DNA of 64,000 nucleotides from JASSUD01 sp031963045 (GCA_031963045.1 JASSUK010000025.1:1-64000), one strand, 5' to 3'; positions 54,667 to 64,000 are shown, numbered from the stretch's first letter. Notes: generated from the sequence alone by a model not told the origin. Numbers and translations: made by a program.

Positions 54667-56013
54667 CTATTTAGTTTTGTTCAGAAATGGGTTGGCGTGG
54701 GTGCGGAACTCGATTCTTAACGGGGTGCCTATTAATGAGAAAGTCTCGCGGAATTTGCGCTCTAAATACCGTTTGTAATCTATGGTCACATCATCTAAAC
54801 CATTGCCGTGAATGATCACGATCGGTGGGTTATGGCCTCCTTGGTGCGCGTAGCGCATTTTGGGGCGACTTAAGCCGTTGCGTCGGGGAGGCTGCGCTTG
54901 TACTGCTGCAATCAGTGCGCGTGTAAGTTTTGGAGTGGATAGTTTAGCCATGGCTGCTTCATAGGCTGAACGCACGGAGCGTAATACTCCTCCTAGGCCT
55001 GTTTTCTCCAGAGCTGAAATAAAGTGCACTTGGGCAAAATTCAAAAATTTCAATTTTCTGGCGAAATCTTCTTTAACACGTTGTCGGGTATAGGTATCTA
55101 ATTTTTCCCATTTATTAATTACCACTACTAAAGCTCGACCTTGTTCGAGGATAAAGCTTGCAATGTGCGCATCCTGCTCACTGATATCTTGCCTGGCATC
55201 TAAAAGGAGCACCACCACATTGGCATCTTGAACGGCTTTTAGGGTTTTCACTACAGAAAATTTTTCAATAGCTTCAAATACACGTCCGCGGCGCCGGATG
55301 CCTGCTGTATCGATTAATGTGTAGGTATTTCCCTCTTTTTCAAAATCGATATAAATCGAATCACGGGTAGTACCGGGTTGATCGAAAGCAATAAGACGAT
55401 CTTCACCGAGAAAAGCATTCGCTAGTGTAGATTTGCCTACATTAGGGCGCCCCACTAAAGCAAGCTTAATGCCTTTTGACTCGGTATCTTGCTCTTCCTC
55501 TGCTGCGGCATTTTGTTGGGCATAAGCGACTTCTAGAAGCCGTTCCACCATCGGATAGATGCCGTCGCCATGAGCCGCGGAGATAACGCAAGGGCTGCCT
55601 AAGCCGAGTGCATAAAAATCGGATGCAGCTGTATCAAAGTCTAGGCCCTCTGCTTTATTAATGACTAATAGAACAGGGCGTCCTGTTTTACGTAAAAAAT
55701 TAGCAATAGAGGTTTCTTGGGGCGAGCGGCCATGGCGCGCATCGACTAAGAAGATAACGAGGTCGGATTCTTCTACTGCCTGGCGCGTTTGCTGCGCCAT
55801 TTGGTAGAGGATGCCGTCTTTTGCTGTCGGCTCAAAGCCTCCTGTATCGATAATCAGGTAAGGGCGCTCGCCTACTCGTGCTGTTCCATAGTGTCGATCG
55901 CGAGTCAGTCCTGGAAAATCGGCAACTAGCGCATCTCGTGATCGAGTGAGACGATTAAATAAGGTAGATTTACCTACGTTTGGGCGGCCGACTATGGCAA
56001 TAACAGGAAGCAT
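54667..56013 (-). CDS. der: GTPase Der (EngA)
   Basis: Der acts in 50S ribosome assembly with two tandem GTPase domains. Both P-loops are present (AIVGRPNVGKSTLFNRL and ALVGRPNVGKSTLANAF), with G4 boxes NKAE and NKWE and a C-terminal KH-like domain. ATG 56013 is preferred to the TTG at 56019. The hisS and bamB genes that usually precede der are not here; glmM is. Confidence 0.96.
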   Translation of the reverse strand: MLPVIAIVGRPNVGKSTLFNRLTRSRDALVADFPGLTRDRHYGTARVGERPYLIIDTGGFEPTAKDGILYQMAQQTRQAVEESDLVIFLVDARHGRSPQETSIANFLRKTGRPVLLVINKAEGLDFDTAASDFYALGLGSPCVISAAHGDGIYPMVERLLEVAYAQQNAAAEEEQDTESKGIKLALVGRPNVGKSTLANAFLGEDRLIAFDQPGTTRDSIYIDFEKEGNTYTLIDTAGIRRRGRVFEAIEKFSVVKTLKAVQDANVVVLLLDARQDISEQDAHIASFILEQGRALVVVINKWEKLDTYTRQRVKEDFARKLKFLNFAQVHFISALEKTGLGGVLRSVRSAYEAAMAKLSTPKLTRALIAAVQAQPPRRNGLSRPKMRYAHQGGHNPPIVIIHGNGLDDVTIDYKRYLERKFRETFSLIGTPLRIEFRTHANPFLNKTK

Positions 56014-56113
56014 GAGCAACTCAGAAATACAGAAAAAAGAAGTGAGGCGAGTAGCAAAGGGGTTTTAGAGCTTGCCCGAATGGATTGGTGCAGGGTAAAG
56101 AATCGGAACCATT

Positions 56114-57505
56114 TTATAGCCCATTTGCTACGGTACGTACGGCATCGGCAATTGCGTTTGCATGGGCGAGCGCTACATCAGCCTGTGAAGCTTCCACCAT
56201 GACTCTCAGTACGGGTTCAGTACCGGAGGCACGAATTAATATTCGACCCTCAGATCCTAGCGCACGCTCTCCTTGCGCTATAGCTTCCAAAATAGGTGGA
56301 TGCAAGCGGTAATCCATTTTGGCAGGTAGCTGTACATTTACCAGTTGCTGCGGAAGCAGGGTAAGGCTTTCGAGTAAAGCGGATATTTGTTGCCCGATAG
56401 CGCCGGGCGTGCCTTGTTTCTGGCTACGAATCAGGGCGGTTAGTACCATTAATGCAGCAATGATACCGTCGCCGGTGGTATGGCGGTCTAGTGAAATAAT
56501 ATGGCCTGAGCCTTCTGCTCCAAGTTGCCAGCCGTGCTCGTTGAGTTTTTCAATAACATAACGATCACCCACTGCAGCACGTACGAACTGCACGCCATGT
56601 TCAAGCAATGCGCGTTCCAGTGCTAGATTGGTCATGACGGTACCTACAACACCTTCTACATGCCCTGTAGCTTTTAATTGGTCCATAACCAATGCGTATA
56701 GCAGCTCATCGCCGTTATACAACCGCCCATTCGCATCCACAATCTGTAGACGGTCTGCGTCCCCATCTAGTGCAATACCCAAGTCTGCATGATGGGTGCG
56801 TACCGCATCAATAAGTGCTTGTGGCTCAGTTGCTCCACAGCCTTGGTTGATATTGACTCCATTAGGCTGCACACCAATAGCAATAACCTCTGCGCCCAGC
56901 TCATGAAATACAGGGGGGGCAATGTGGTAGGCCGCTCCGTTTGCGCAGTCCACCACTAATTTGACACCGCGCAAATCAAATTGCGCGGGAAAAGTGCTTT
57001 TGCAAAACTCAATATAGCGTCCTGCTGCATCATCTAAACGGCGCGCTTTACCTAGATTTTCAGAAGTCGAGCAGGTCATGGGCAGCGCTAACTGTGCTTC
57101 AATGGCTTGTTCTACGGTATCGGATAACTTATGGCCTTCGGCAGAGAAAAACTTGATGCCATTGTCATGATGCAAATTATGAGAAGCACTGATCACAATG
57201 CCCCCTGCTAGACGTAATGCGCGTGTCAAATAGGCAATAGCAGGAGTGGGCATAGGGCCTGCCAACATAACGTCTACGCCTGCTGCTGAAAGTCCGGCTT
57301 CTAGCGCGGCTTCAAGCATATATCCAGATACCCGTGTGTCTTTTCCAATAAGGACAGTTGGACGTACTGCGGCTTGCTGCCAGTAAGGGGTATTGGCCAG
57401 TACTTTCCCCGCTGCATAGCCTAAGCGAAGAATAAAATCAGGCGTAATGGGCACTTCACCCACTCGGCCGCGCACTCCATCAGTGCCAAAATAGTGACGC
57501 TTCAT
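56114..57505 (-). CDS. glmM: Phosphoglucosamine mutase
   Basis: GlmM converts glucosamine-6-phosphate to the 1-phosphate for UDP-GlcNAc, a precursor of wall and LPS. The 463-residue protein has the phosphoserine loop VISASHNLHHDNGIKFFS, the metal loop ALDGDADRLQIVD, and the phosphate-binding RASGTEPVLRVMVE. It follows folP by 21 bp, the normal order. Confidence 0.97.
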   Translation of the reverse strand: MKRHYFGTDGVRGRVGEVPITPDFILRLGYAAGKVLANTPYWQQAAVRPTVLIGKDTRVSGYMLEAALEAGLSAAGVDVMLAGPMPTPAIAYLTRALRLAGGIVISASHNLHHDNGIKFFSAEGHKLSDTVEQAIEAQLALPMTCSTSENLGKARRLDDAAGRYIEFCKSTFPAQFDLRGVKLVVDCANGAAYHIAPPVFHELGAEVIAIGVQPNGVNINQGCGATEPQALIDAVRTHHADLGIALDGDADRLQIVDANGRLYNGDELLYALVMDQLKATGHVEGVVGTVMTNLALERALLEHGVQFVRAAVGDRYVIEKLNEHGWQLGAEGSGHIISLDRHTTGDGIIAALMVLTALIRSQKQGTPGAIGQQISALLESLTLLPQQLVNVQLPAKMDYRLHPPILEAIAQGERALGSEGRILIRASGTEPVLRVMVEASQADVALAHANAIADAVRTVANGL

Positions 57506-57526
57506 AAAATAGGGTGATCCAGATTA

Positions 57527-58429
57527 TCAGGAGGGTTTGCAGGCAGTTGCAATGTTGGTGGCGACTTTTAAAGCTTGTACCGTAGCACCCACATCATGCA
57601 CACGAAAAATCTGTGCTCCTCTTTGTAGTGCGTACAGCGCTGCTGTCACACTGGCAGCTAAACGCGCAGACATTCCCTGGTCTTTGCCCACACCCAAAAA
57701 CGATTTACGGGAAAGTCCTACCAAAATTGGCGAACCTAATGGGGTTAATGCATCTAAATGGGCAAGCAGTGTCTCGTTATGTTGAACGGTTTTTCCAAAT
57801 CCAAAGCCAGGATCCACACAAATACGTGAACGGTCTATTCCAGCAGCTTCTAGCGTATGTAAACGATCTTCCAAAAATCGGCACACTTCACCGACAGGGT
57901 CGTCATATATTGGAGCGTGTTGCATCGTTTGTGGGTCGCCTTGCATATGCATAATGCATAGGCCGCAGGTGCTTGCTGCTACCGCTTCAAGGGCTCCTAC
58001 TTGGCGTAATCCCCAAATATCATTGATCATATCTACCCCAACTTCCAGCGCTGCTCGCATGACCTGGGGTTTATAGGTATCAATGGATACAGGTACTTTG
58101 AGATGGTGATCGCGCAGCATTTCAAGTACGGGCAAAACACGTGCTAGCTCTTCTTCTAGGCTCACAGGCGCGGCACCGGGGCGTGTTGATTCTGCCCCAA
58201 TATCAATAATATCCGCCCCTTCTTCAATCATCTGCAGCGCTTTTTCACACGCGGCAGAAGGGGAGAGGGTGGTCCCGCCATCTGAAAAGGAATCTGGGGT
58301 GATATTTAATATCCCCATAACCAATGGGCGATCGAGCGGGAAACTAAAACGCCCGCATCGAAACGTAGAGGTTTTAGTACCGTCAGGCTTAAAAGTCGGG
58401 GTTGTAGAAGAAGAAAAGGGTGAAAACAA
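57527..58429 (-). CDS. folP: Dihydropteroate synthase
   Basis: FolP condenses p-aminobenzoate with the pterin pyrophosphate in folate synthesis and is the sulfonamide target. The 300-residue protein has LVMGILNITPDSFSDGG, IIDIGAESTRPGA, and the C-terminal VHDVGATVQAL. It is 13 bp downstream of secB. ftsH, its usual upstream neighbour, is not here. Confidence 0.96.
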   Translation of the reverse strand: MFSPFSSSTTPTFKPDGTKTSTFRCGRFSFPLDRPLVMGILNITPDSFSDGGTTLSPSAACEKALQMIEEGADIIDIGAESTRPGAAPVSLEEELARVLPVLEMLRDHHLKVPVSIDTYKPQVMRAALEVGVDMINDIWGLRQVGALEAVAASTCGLCIMHMQGDPQTMQHAPIYDDPVGEVCRFLEDRLHTLEAAGIDRSRICVDPGFGFGKTVQHNETLLAHLDALTPLGSPILVGLSRKSFLGVGKDQGMSARLAASVTAALYALQRGAQIFRVHDVGATVQALKVATNIATACKPS

Positions 58430-58442
58430 AATAACGCTCTAC

Positions 58443-58880
58443 TTAGTTTGCCGCTTCCACCGTACGGTGCTGATAAAGCGCATGAAAATTGACTTCACTC
58501 AAATGTACCGGCGGGAAACCTGCACGTGTAATAGCATCAGCCAAGTTAGCTCGTGCATACCCAAATAGTATAGAAGGGCAGGTGATATGCAGCAGAGGGG
58601 CCATTTCCTCGGCTGGAAAATTTTGAATCTCAAAAATCCCGGCTTGCTTGAGCTCAACGATCAACGCGACTTTTTCTGCAATCTTAGTCGTTAAGGTGAG
58701 CGTGAGTGAGGCTTCGAACAAATCCTTTTCTAGAAGGCGCGCATCCACTTGCACATGCAGCTCTGCAGAAGGCAGCGCTTTTTCTAAAAAAATCTGTGGG
58801 GAATTAGGTTGCTCTAGCGACATATCTTGCAGATACACGCGCTGAATATTAAAAATAGCCTCAGAGGTAGAGTCTGTCAT
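58443..58880 (-). CDS. secB: Protein-export chaperone SecB
   Basis: SecB keeps preproteins unfolded and delivers them to SecA. From ATG 58880, with AAGGCAAG upstream, the 145-residue protein has FNIQRVYLQDMSLEQPNSPQ and the SecA-contact and peptide-groove parts (LLHITCPSILFGYARANLAD). A frame to 58985 is possible but not needed. It lies 28 bp after secA, an adjacency I do not know from Burkholderia, where secB follows grxC. Confidence 0.95.
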   Translation of the reverse strand: MTDSTSEAIFNIQRVYLQDMSLEQPNSPQIFLEKALPSAELHVQVDARLLEKDLFEASLTLTLTTKIAEKVALIVELKQAGIFEIQNFPAEEMAPLLHITCPSILFGYARANLADAITRAGFPPVHLSEVNFHALYQHRTVEAAN

Positions 58881-58908
58881 ATCTTGCCTTAAAAAATAGT
58901 GCCCATGA

Positions 58909-61752
58909 TTACTGCAATACAGGTTGTCCGTGGCAGTGTTTATATTTTTTTCCACTCTCGCAAGGGCATAACGCATTTCGACCAATTTTGGGCGAAATGT
59001 GGGGAGTGGCTGACTCCGTTGCGAAGGAATGGGTTTCCGACATTTCCGACGGCAGGTTGTCTGCGTGCTGAAATTGCAAATTCGTGGGGGTATGCAGGTT
59101 TTGAGTCCACAATGGGTTGTGCGTACTGCCTACTTCTTCGGGTAAGTCAGCGTTTATTTCGACACGCATTTGCATGAGTGTTTGTGTAACCTCAAAGCTA
59201 ATGGCATCTAATAAACTAGCAAATAGCTGCAAGGATTCGCGCTTATATTCTTGCTTGGGATTTTTTTGCGCATAGCCGCGCAAATGAATGCCCTGGCGCA
59301 AATGATCCAGCGCAGAGAGGTGTTCGCGCCAATGCGCATCTAATGTTTGCAGTAGGAGTGCGCGCTCTAAATGCTTAATCGACTCTTCACCCAATACAGC
59401 GATTTTCGCCTGATAGGCTTGCTCTGCTGCAGCAAGGACGATTTGTACGATGTGTTCAGCATCTTGTGCGGCTTCAAACTGCTTTAGCGCATCTTGAGAG
59501 TGAGTAGGCAAGGCAGGTACTGCTGTGGATGCTTCGACTGCTACCGCTTTGGGCGCATTAGATACTTCAGGCCACAGATGCCATTCTTTATGCAGGGCAC
59601 GCTCTAGGCCAGGTAAATCCCATTGCTCTTCAATACTCTCTGGTGGGACAAATTGATGCACGATGTCGGTTAATATGGCTTCACGCATATGCCCGATAGT
59701 ATTGGAGACATCAGAGGATCCCAGCCAAGCATTACGCTGGCGGTAAATAACCTGACGCTGATCATTGGAGACATCATCGTATTCAAGCAATTGTTTGCGA
59801 ATATCAAAATTACGCGCTTCTACTTTGCGCTGCGCAGATTCAATAGAACGTGTGACGATGCCAGCTTCGATGGCTTCTCCATCCGGCATTTTGAGCCGTT
59901 CCATGATGGCTCGCACACGAGCACCTGCAAAAATACGTAGCAGCGCATCATCTAGCGATAAATAAAACCGTGAGGAACCAGGATCACCTTGGCGTCCTGC
60001 ACGCCCTCGGAGCTGATTATCGATACGGCGAGATTCATGACGCTCTGTGCCGATAATATGTAAGCCCCCAGCTGCTTTGACTTGATCATGTAGCGATTGC
60101 CATTCGTCATGCAGTTGGGCGATGCGCTTTTGTTTTTCTTCGCTGGATAATTCCTCATTGGCCTCAATAAATCCAGCCTGTTTTCCCACATTGCCACCCA
60201 ACACAATATCCGTACCACGGCCTGCCATATTGGTGGCAATGGTAATCATTTTGGGGCGACCCGCTTGCGCGATGATTTCGGCTTCGCGTGCGTGCTGTTT
60301 TGCATTGAGTACTTGATGGGGGAGTTTGGCTTGTTCAAGTAGCGTAGATAAAAGCTCGGAATTTTCAATGGAAGTGGTTCCCACAAGCACAGGCTGACTC
60401 TGCTCATAGCAGGTGCGAATGTCTCGAATGACCGCTTCGTAGCGTTCTTTACTGGTTTTATAGATCTGGTCTTGACGATCTACACGCTGGCTTGGACGAT
60501 TCGTAGGAATGACCACCGTTTCCAAGCTGTAGATTTCTTGGAATTCATACGCTTCGGTGTCGGCTGTTCCCGTCATACCTGATAGCGTGGTGTACATCCG
60601 GAAATAATTCTGGAAGGTAATGGAGGCGAGCGTTTGATTTTCATTTTGAATAGCCACGCCTTCTTTGGCCTCGACCGCTTGATGTAAGCCATCCGACCAA
60701 CGTCGGCCTGCCATTAAGCGCCCAGTGAATTCATCGACGATCACTACTTCGCCATCTTGAACCACATAATGCTGATCGCGGTGGAATAAGGTGTGCGCGC
60801 GCAAAGCTGCGTACACATGGTGCATTAAGGCAATATTTTGTGGGGCATATAAACTCTGCCCAGCAGGGAGGAGGTCCCATTTTGCGAGCAGTGTTTCTGC
60901 TTTTTCATGGCCAAGTTCTGTGAGAAATACCTGGCGTGATTTCTCATCTAGGGTGTAATCGCCAGGCACTTCCACTCCAGTGCCATCTACTTTTTCTTCG
61001 CCAATTTGGAGCGTGAGCGCTGCAGGTAGCGCGTTCATACGCGCATACCAATCGGTATGGTCTTCGGATTGCCCCGAAATGATAAGAGGAGTGCGCGCTT
61101 CATCAATTAAAATGGAATCGACTTCGTCGACAATGGCAAAGTTGAGCTCGCGTTGTACGCGACCCTCTAACTCGTAGACCATATTGTCGCGCAGGTAGTC
61201 AAAGCCAAATTCATTATTGGTGCCGTAAGTAATATCGGCGGCATAGGCTTGGCGCTTTTCTTCATGCGACATGTGCGACAAATTCAGGCCTATCGTCAAT
61301 CCTAAGAATTGATAGAGGCGACCCATCCACTCTGAATCACGCGTAGCGAGATAGTCATTCACCGTAACAACATGTACCCCTTTGCCGGATAGGGCATTGA
61401 GGTAGGCTGCAAGTGTTGCAACGAGGGTTTTGCCTTCCCCTGTACGCATTTCTGCAATTTTCCCCTCATGCAGTGCAATCCCGCCGATAAGCTGCATATC
61501 AAAATGGCGCATCGACAGTACACGTAAGCTTGCTTCGCGGCAGACCGCAAATGCTTCGGGTAACAATGCATCTAGCGTTTCTCCCTGCGCCACGCGCTCG
61601 CGAAATTCAGTCGTTTTGGCGCTGAGCTGGGCGTCTGTGAGCGGCTTGATCGAAGACTCAAGTGCATTGATTGCAGCAACCTGTTTGCGGTAATGCGCAA
61701 TTAAGCGCTGATTACGGCTGCCAAAGATCTTTTGGAGAAGTTTGGAAATCAT
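58909..61752 (-). CDS. secA: Preprotein translocase ATPase SecA
   Basis: SecA drives preproteins through SecYEG. The 947-residue protein has Walker A (MRTGEGKTLVATLAAYL), the DEAD-type VDEVDSILIDEARTPLIIS, the second nucleotide domain (IATNMAGRGTDIVLGG) and the helical scaffold. The C-terminal zinc tail CPCESGKKYKHCHG binds SecB and lipid. It is first in a long minus-strand run (secA-secB-folP-glmM-der-hfq-hflK-hflC-hisZ-lysC). Confidence 0.98.
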   Translation of the reverse strand: MISKLLQKIFGSRNQRLIAHYRKQVAAINALESSIKPLTDAQLSAKTTEFRERVAQGETLDALLPEAFAVCREASLRVLSMRHFDMQLIGGIALHEGKIAEMRTGEGKTLVATLAAYLNALSGKGVHVVTVNDYLATRDSEWMGRLYQFLGLTIGLNLSHMSHEEKRQAYAADITYGTNNEFGFDYLRDNMVYELEGRVQRELNFAIVDEVDSILIDEARTPLIISGQSEDHTDWYARMNALPAALTLQIGEEKVDGTGVEVPGDYTLDEKSRQVFLTELGHEKAETLLAKWDLLPAGQSLYAPQNIALMHHVYAALRAHTLFHRDQHYVVQDGEVVIVDEFTGRLMAGRRWSDGLHQAVEAKEGVAIQNENQTLASITFQNYFRMYTTLSGMTGTADTEAYEFQEIYSLETVVIPTNRPSQRVDRQDQIYKTSKERYEAVIRDIRTCYEQSQPVLVGTTSIENSELLSTLLEQAKLPHQVLNAKQHAREAEIIAQAGRPKMITIATNMAGRGTDIVLGGNVGKQAGFIEANEELSSEEKQKRIAQLHDEWQSLHDQVKAAGGLHIIGTERHESRRIDNQLRGRAGRQGDPGSSRFYLSLDDALLRIFAGARVRAIMERLKMPDGEAIEAGIVTRSIESAQRKVEARNFDIRKQLLEYDDVSNDQRQVIYRQRNAWLGSSDVSNTIGHMREAILTDIVHQFVPPESIEEQWDLPGLERALHKEWHLWPEVSNAPKAVAVEASTAVPALPTHSQDALKQFEAAQDAEHIVQIVLAAAEQAYQAKIAVLGEESIKHLERALLLQTLDAHWREHLSALDHLRQGIHLRGYAQKNPKQEYKRESLQLFASLLDAISFEVTQTLMQMRVEINADLPEEVGSTHNPLWTQNLHTPTNLQFQHADNLPSEMSETHSFATESATPHISPKIGRNALCPCESGKKYKHCHGQPVLQ

Positions 61753-61807
61753 AAGAGTGAAAAGTTGGAAAGTGCCAGAAAGGCAAAAAAAGGGTATTAG
61801 ACCAGAA

Positions 61808-61850
61808 AGAGGTTAAGGGCGTGCCCAAAATCAGCCAAAAGAGGCCTTTG
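61808..61850. repeat. Possible half copy of the MITE-like repeat
   Basis: TTAAGGGCGTGCCCAAAATC followed by GCCAAAAGAGGCC resembles the left end and internal box of the MITE-like family. It lies upstream of secA, between secA and the porin. Confidence 0.4.
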
Positions 61851-61940
61851 TCGGTGCATTTCGCTCTTCAAATCAAGACTCTTCTGGACTTTGAAGCGTA
61901 CTTTAGCGGCAAAATACTTTCAGAGTTCCAATAGAAAAAT

Positions 61941-61964
61941 GCCCGTGGTTACAAAACCACGGGC
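61941..61964 (-). terminator. Terminator of the first porin gene
   Basis: Perfect 10-bp stem GCCCGTGGTT/AACCACGGGC with loop ACAA, followed on the minus strand by ATTTTTC. It lies 55 bp after the porin stop codon. Confidence 0.85.
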
Positions 61965-62018
61965 ATCCCATGCACAGAATACAACAAATTATATTACAAG
62001 TGCACTATCCATTCACTA

Positions 62019-63185
62019 TTAGAATGCGTGACGGATACCAACACGTGCAACACGTTGTCTGCCAGTATCAGAAGGCGAGAAGCCATTGATTTCAGCAAGA
62101 GCATCCTGGCCGAGGGAGTTTGTACCAGTTGCATTTTGACCAGCTGCTACGATGTATACATCAGTACGCTTGGACAATGCATAGTCTAGACCAAGGTTAA
62201 GCTGCTTGTAACGCGCACCTTTTTGGCCAGAAACGCTGTTACCTTTTGTGTAGTTAACAGCAACAAGACCGGACAATACTGGGGAGAATTGATAAGCCAA
62301 GCTAGCTTCAGTGCTGTTCAAAGTACCTTTGCTTTTGACTGCATCAACAAGGCCAACATCTTTGAATTGTACATTGCTGTATGTTGCGCCAGCTGTGAAC
62401 GGACCGAAAGCATAAGTACCGCCTGCTGTAGCAATTTGCAATGTATTTGCAGTAGCAGAAAATCCGCGGGTTACAAGGCTACCAGAAACTACAGGAACGC
62501 CAGCAGTGTTACCGTAGAAGGAAGTATTGGGGTTCTTGGCTTTCAAGAATGCAGCACCTAAAGCCAAGGGGCCATTTGCGAAACCAGCACCAGCAGACCA
62601 AACTTGTTTGTTGGAGAAGTTACCAGGCGTGCCACCCAAGCTATACAAACCACCGAAAGTTACGCCATCGTAATTTGCGCTGGTGTATTTAACAGCGTTA
62701 TCAATACGTTGTGAACCATTCAAGTTGTCGAGGTCACCAGGATGTGCTGCAAACTCGGTACCACCACGGTTGCTAGCTGCTAAAGGAGCAACAAAGTCGC
62801 TGATCGAGTCATATTGACGACCCAATGTAACGGAACCAAAGTCACCAGCCAAACCAACAAAAGCTTGACGGCCGAACAATTTGCCACCTTGGCCATGCTC
62901 ACCATTGTTTACATCAAAGCCGCTTTCGAGTGTGAAGATAGCTTTGAGACCATTGCCCAAATCTTCAACACCGCGCAGGCCCCAACGGCTACCTTGCATA
63001 ACGCCACTGGACAAAGCATAGGAACGGCCAGCATTAACAGGCTTACCAGCAACATCAAAGGAGCTAGTTTTGGTAGCGTAGTTAACACCAGTATCAATCA
63101 AACCATAAAGCGTAACACTGCTTTCAGCTTGCGCAGCGCCAGCAAATGCACCAAAGGCTGCAAGCGCGATAAGCGATTTTTTCAT
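62019..63185 (-). CDS. Gram-negative trimeric porin, Burkholderia type
   Basis: The 388-residue protein has a signal peptide (MKKSLIALAAFGAFAGAAQA) and then the typical first strand SSVTLYGLIDTGVNYAT. Alternating beta strands end in the C-terminal phenylalanine motif (RVARVGIRHAF) needed for outer-membrane insertion. It forms a 16-stranded diffusion pore. GGAGA precedes the start. A paralog lies directly upstream on the same strand. Confidence 0.95.
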   Translation of the reverse strand: MKKSLIALAAFGAFAGAAQAESSVTLYGLIDTGVNYATKTSSFDVAGKPVNAGRSYALSSGVMQGSRWGLRGVEDLGNGLKAIFTLESGFDVNNGEHGQGGKLFGRQAFVGLAGDFGSVTLGRQYDSISDFVAPLAASNRGGTEFAAHPGDLDNLNGSQRIDNAVKYTSANYDGVTFGGLYSLGGTPGNFSNKQVWSAGAGFANGPLALGAAFLKAKNPNTSFYGNTAGVPVVSGSLVTRGFSATANTLQIATAGGTYAFGPFTAGATYSNVQFKDVGLVDAVKSKGTLNSTEASLAYQFSPVLSGLVAVNYTKGNSVSGQKGARYKQLNLGLDYALSKRTDVYIVAAGQNATGTNSLGQDALAEINGFSPSDTGRQRVARVGIRHAF

Positions 63186-63536
63186 TCAAAGATCTCCAAA
63201 GGGGGATTGAATTACATACTAATAAAAAAACAATACGGAATTCAGAGCTAGCTAACAGAAGTAGCTGCAACTTACGTTTTTTAGGCTACTTGCTATTAAT
63301 CTAATTTCGTAACCAACGAGAAGCTGAGCGCGAATGTAGCAAACTTGCCCCACTGATTAAAGAGAAAATAGATTTTTAGCCGATAAGTCCTACTTTTTGT
63401 CGTATTTTTGCAACAGTTTCTAGCCATGTAGCGCTTAGTACCGGTCTGTGAGGATTGCATAAAAAATGCCCGTGTCAAAAGACCACGGGCATTTTTTGCA
63501 AGGAACGGATCACATTACGTGTACGGTCAACTATTA
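63186..63536. other. Porin-porin intergenic region
   Basis: The gap carries the ribosome binding site and promoter region of the downstream porin and the terminator of the upstream one. No gene is supported. Confidence 0.5.
63461..63497. terminator. Terminator of the second porin gene
   Basis: Perfect 14-bp arms AAAAAATGCCCGTG and CACGGGCATTTTTT enclose a 9-nt loop. It works in both directions by symmetry and shares the GCCCGTG core with the other porin terminator. Confidence 0.85.
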
Positions 63537-64000
63537 TTAAAATGCGTGACGGATACCAATGCGTGCTACGCGCTGTCTGCCATTCATGGAAGGTGAAAGC
63601 CCTTTCATGTGAGCCACTGAATCTAAACCAAAAGAATCCGTACCGCTTGCGTTTTGACCTGCTGCTACGAGGTACACATCGGTACGTTTAGAGAGTGCGT
63701 AGTTTAGACCCACATTGAGTTGCTTATACTTTCCTCCAGGCTCACCAACCGTGCCCGTGCTGTTCGTATAGTTAGCAGAAACGATACCAGACAGTACTGG
63801 AGAGAACTGGTAACTCAAACTGGCTTCTGTAGTATGGAATATAGCGAGGCCATCTATAATGTCATCGCCTTTGTATCGCACATTGCTATAGGCCAAGCCA
63901 GCAGTGAAGGGGCCAAAAGAGTAGGTGCCAGCCGCTGTGATTATTTGCATGGTTTTTGCGAGAGCGCCAAAACCATCAATGGCGCCGTTGGCTTCGTTAA
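63537..64000 (-). CDS. Second Burkholderia-type porin, 5' part beyond the window
   Basis: The frame stays open to the right edge, so about 154 C-terminal residues are visible. They align closely with the first porin (AAGTYSFGPFTAGLAYSNVR, YALSKRTDVYLVAAGQNASG, RVARIGIRHAF). The pair arose by tandem duplication. Loop-like parts differ most, for example TNSTGTVGEPGG against TKGNSVSGQKGA. Confidence 0.93.
   Translation of the reverse strand, partial: NEANGAIDGFGALAKTMQIITAAGTYSFGPFTAGLAYSNVRYKGDDIIDGLAIFHTTEASLSYQFSPVLSGIVSANYTNSTGTVGEPGGKYKQLNVGLNYALSKRTDVYLVAAGQNASGTDSFGLDSVAHMKGLSPSMNGRQRVARIGIRHAF

Overview
The window looks like a piece of the reduced chromosome of a Burkholderiaceae endosymbiont, most like the Mycoavidus/Glomeribacter-type bacteria of fungi. 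This is inferred from three things. The housekeeping genes sit in broken-up Burkholderia-like runs (rpsU-dnaG-rpoD, amiC-tsaE/queG-ogt, gpmA-rhodanese-grxC, folP-glmM, der-hfq-hflK-hflC-hisZ). The porins are of the Burkholderia type. Eukaryote-like proteins (F-box, ankyrin, LRR-like, patatin, a possibly nuclear protein) lie among many dead insertion sequences.

Layout. 1-9250 is an accessory region ending at a CAU tRNA: a gene with a 39-bp tandem repeat, a thrice-repeated leader module, an IS1202-like element killed by a stop codon, a GC-rich RNA-repair cassette (RNA ligase plus HD-Pnk), an unknown gene pair, a frameshifted Fic gene and the C-terminal stub of an integrase. 9350-14530 is core: tRNA, rpoD, dnaG, rpsU. 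14900-17210 holds two paralogous two-helix membrane proteins. 17360-31900 is core: amiC, tsaE, queG, ogt, ptsI, moeB/thiF, ctpA, gpmA, rhodanese, grxC, lipA, purA, with a truncated antitoxin and a second Fic protein between. 32200-48400 is an effector-rich accessory region: membrane protein, patatin-SDR operon, LRR-like protein, lysine 2,3-aminomutase, a dead paralog, IS630/IS200/IS3 debris, F-box-ankyrin protein, a twice-shifted gene, ankyrin protein, a possible nucleomodulin and an integrase-derived chimera next to tRNA-Ser. 48560-61750 is a long minus-strand core run: tRNA-Ser, then (3' to 5' along the window) lysC, hisZ, hflC, hflK, hfq, der, glmM, folP, secB, secA. 62000-64000 holds two tandem porins, the second cut by the window edge.

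Two families of small palindromic repeats occupy intergenic gaps. One is a REP/REPIN family with the core GTAGGTTGGTGGTGAGG (five loci). The other is a MITE-like family with ends TAGGGTGTGTCCTCAAT (two full elements and several half copies). No transposase that could move either was seen.

How the genes work together: the core blocks cover transcription initiation, replication priming, Sec export (SecA, SecB), membrane protease control (HflKC), wall precursors and remodelling (GlmM, AmiC), lipoate, folate, purine, lysine and histidine functions. The accessory blocks look like host-interaction and stress functions in decay: several genes carry single frameshifts or nonsense codons, and gene starts with their leaders have been duplicated. 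The RNA-repair cassette is intact and unlike its surroundings in base composition, so it was probably acquired.
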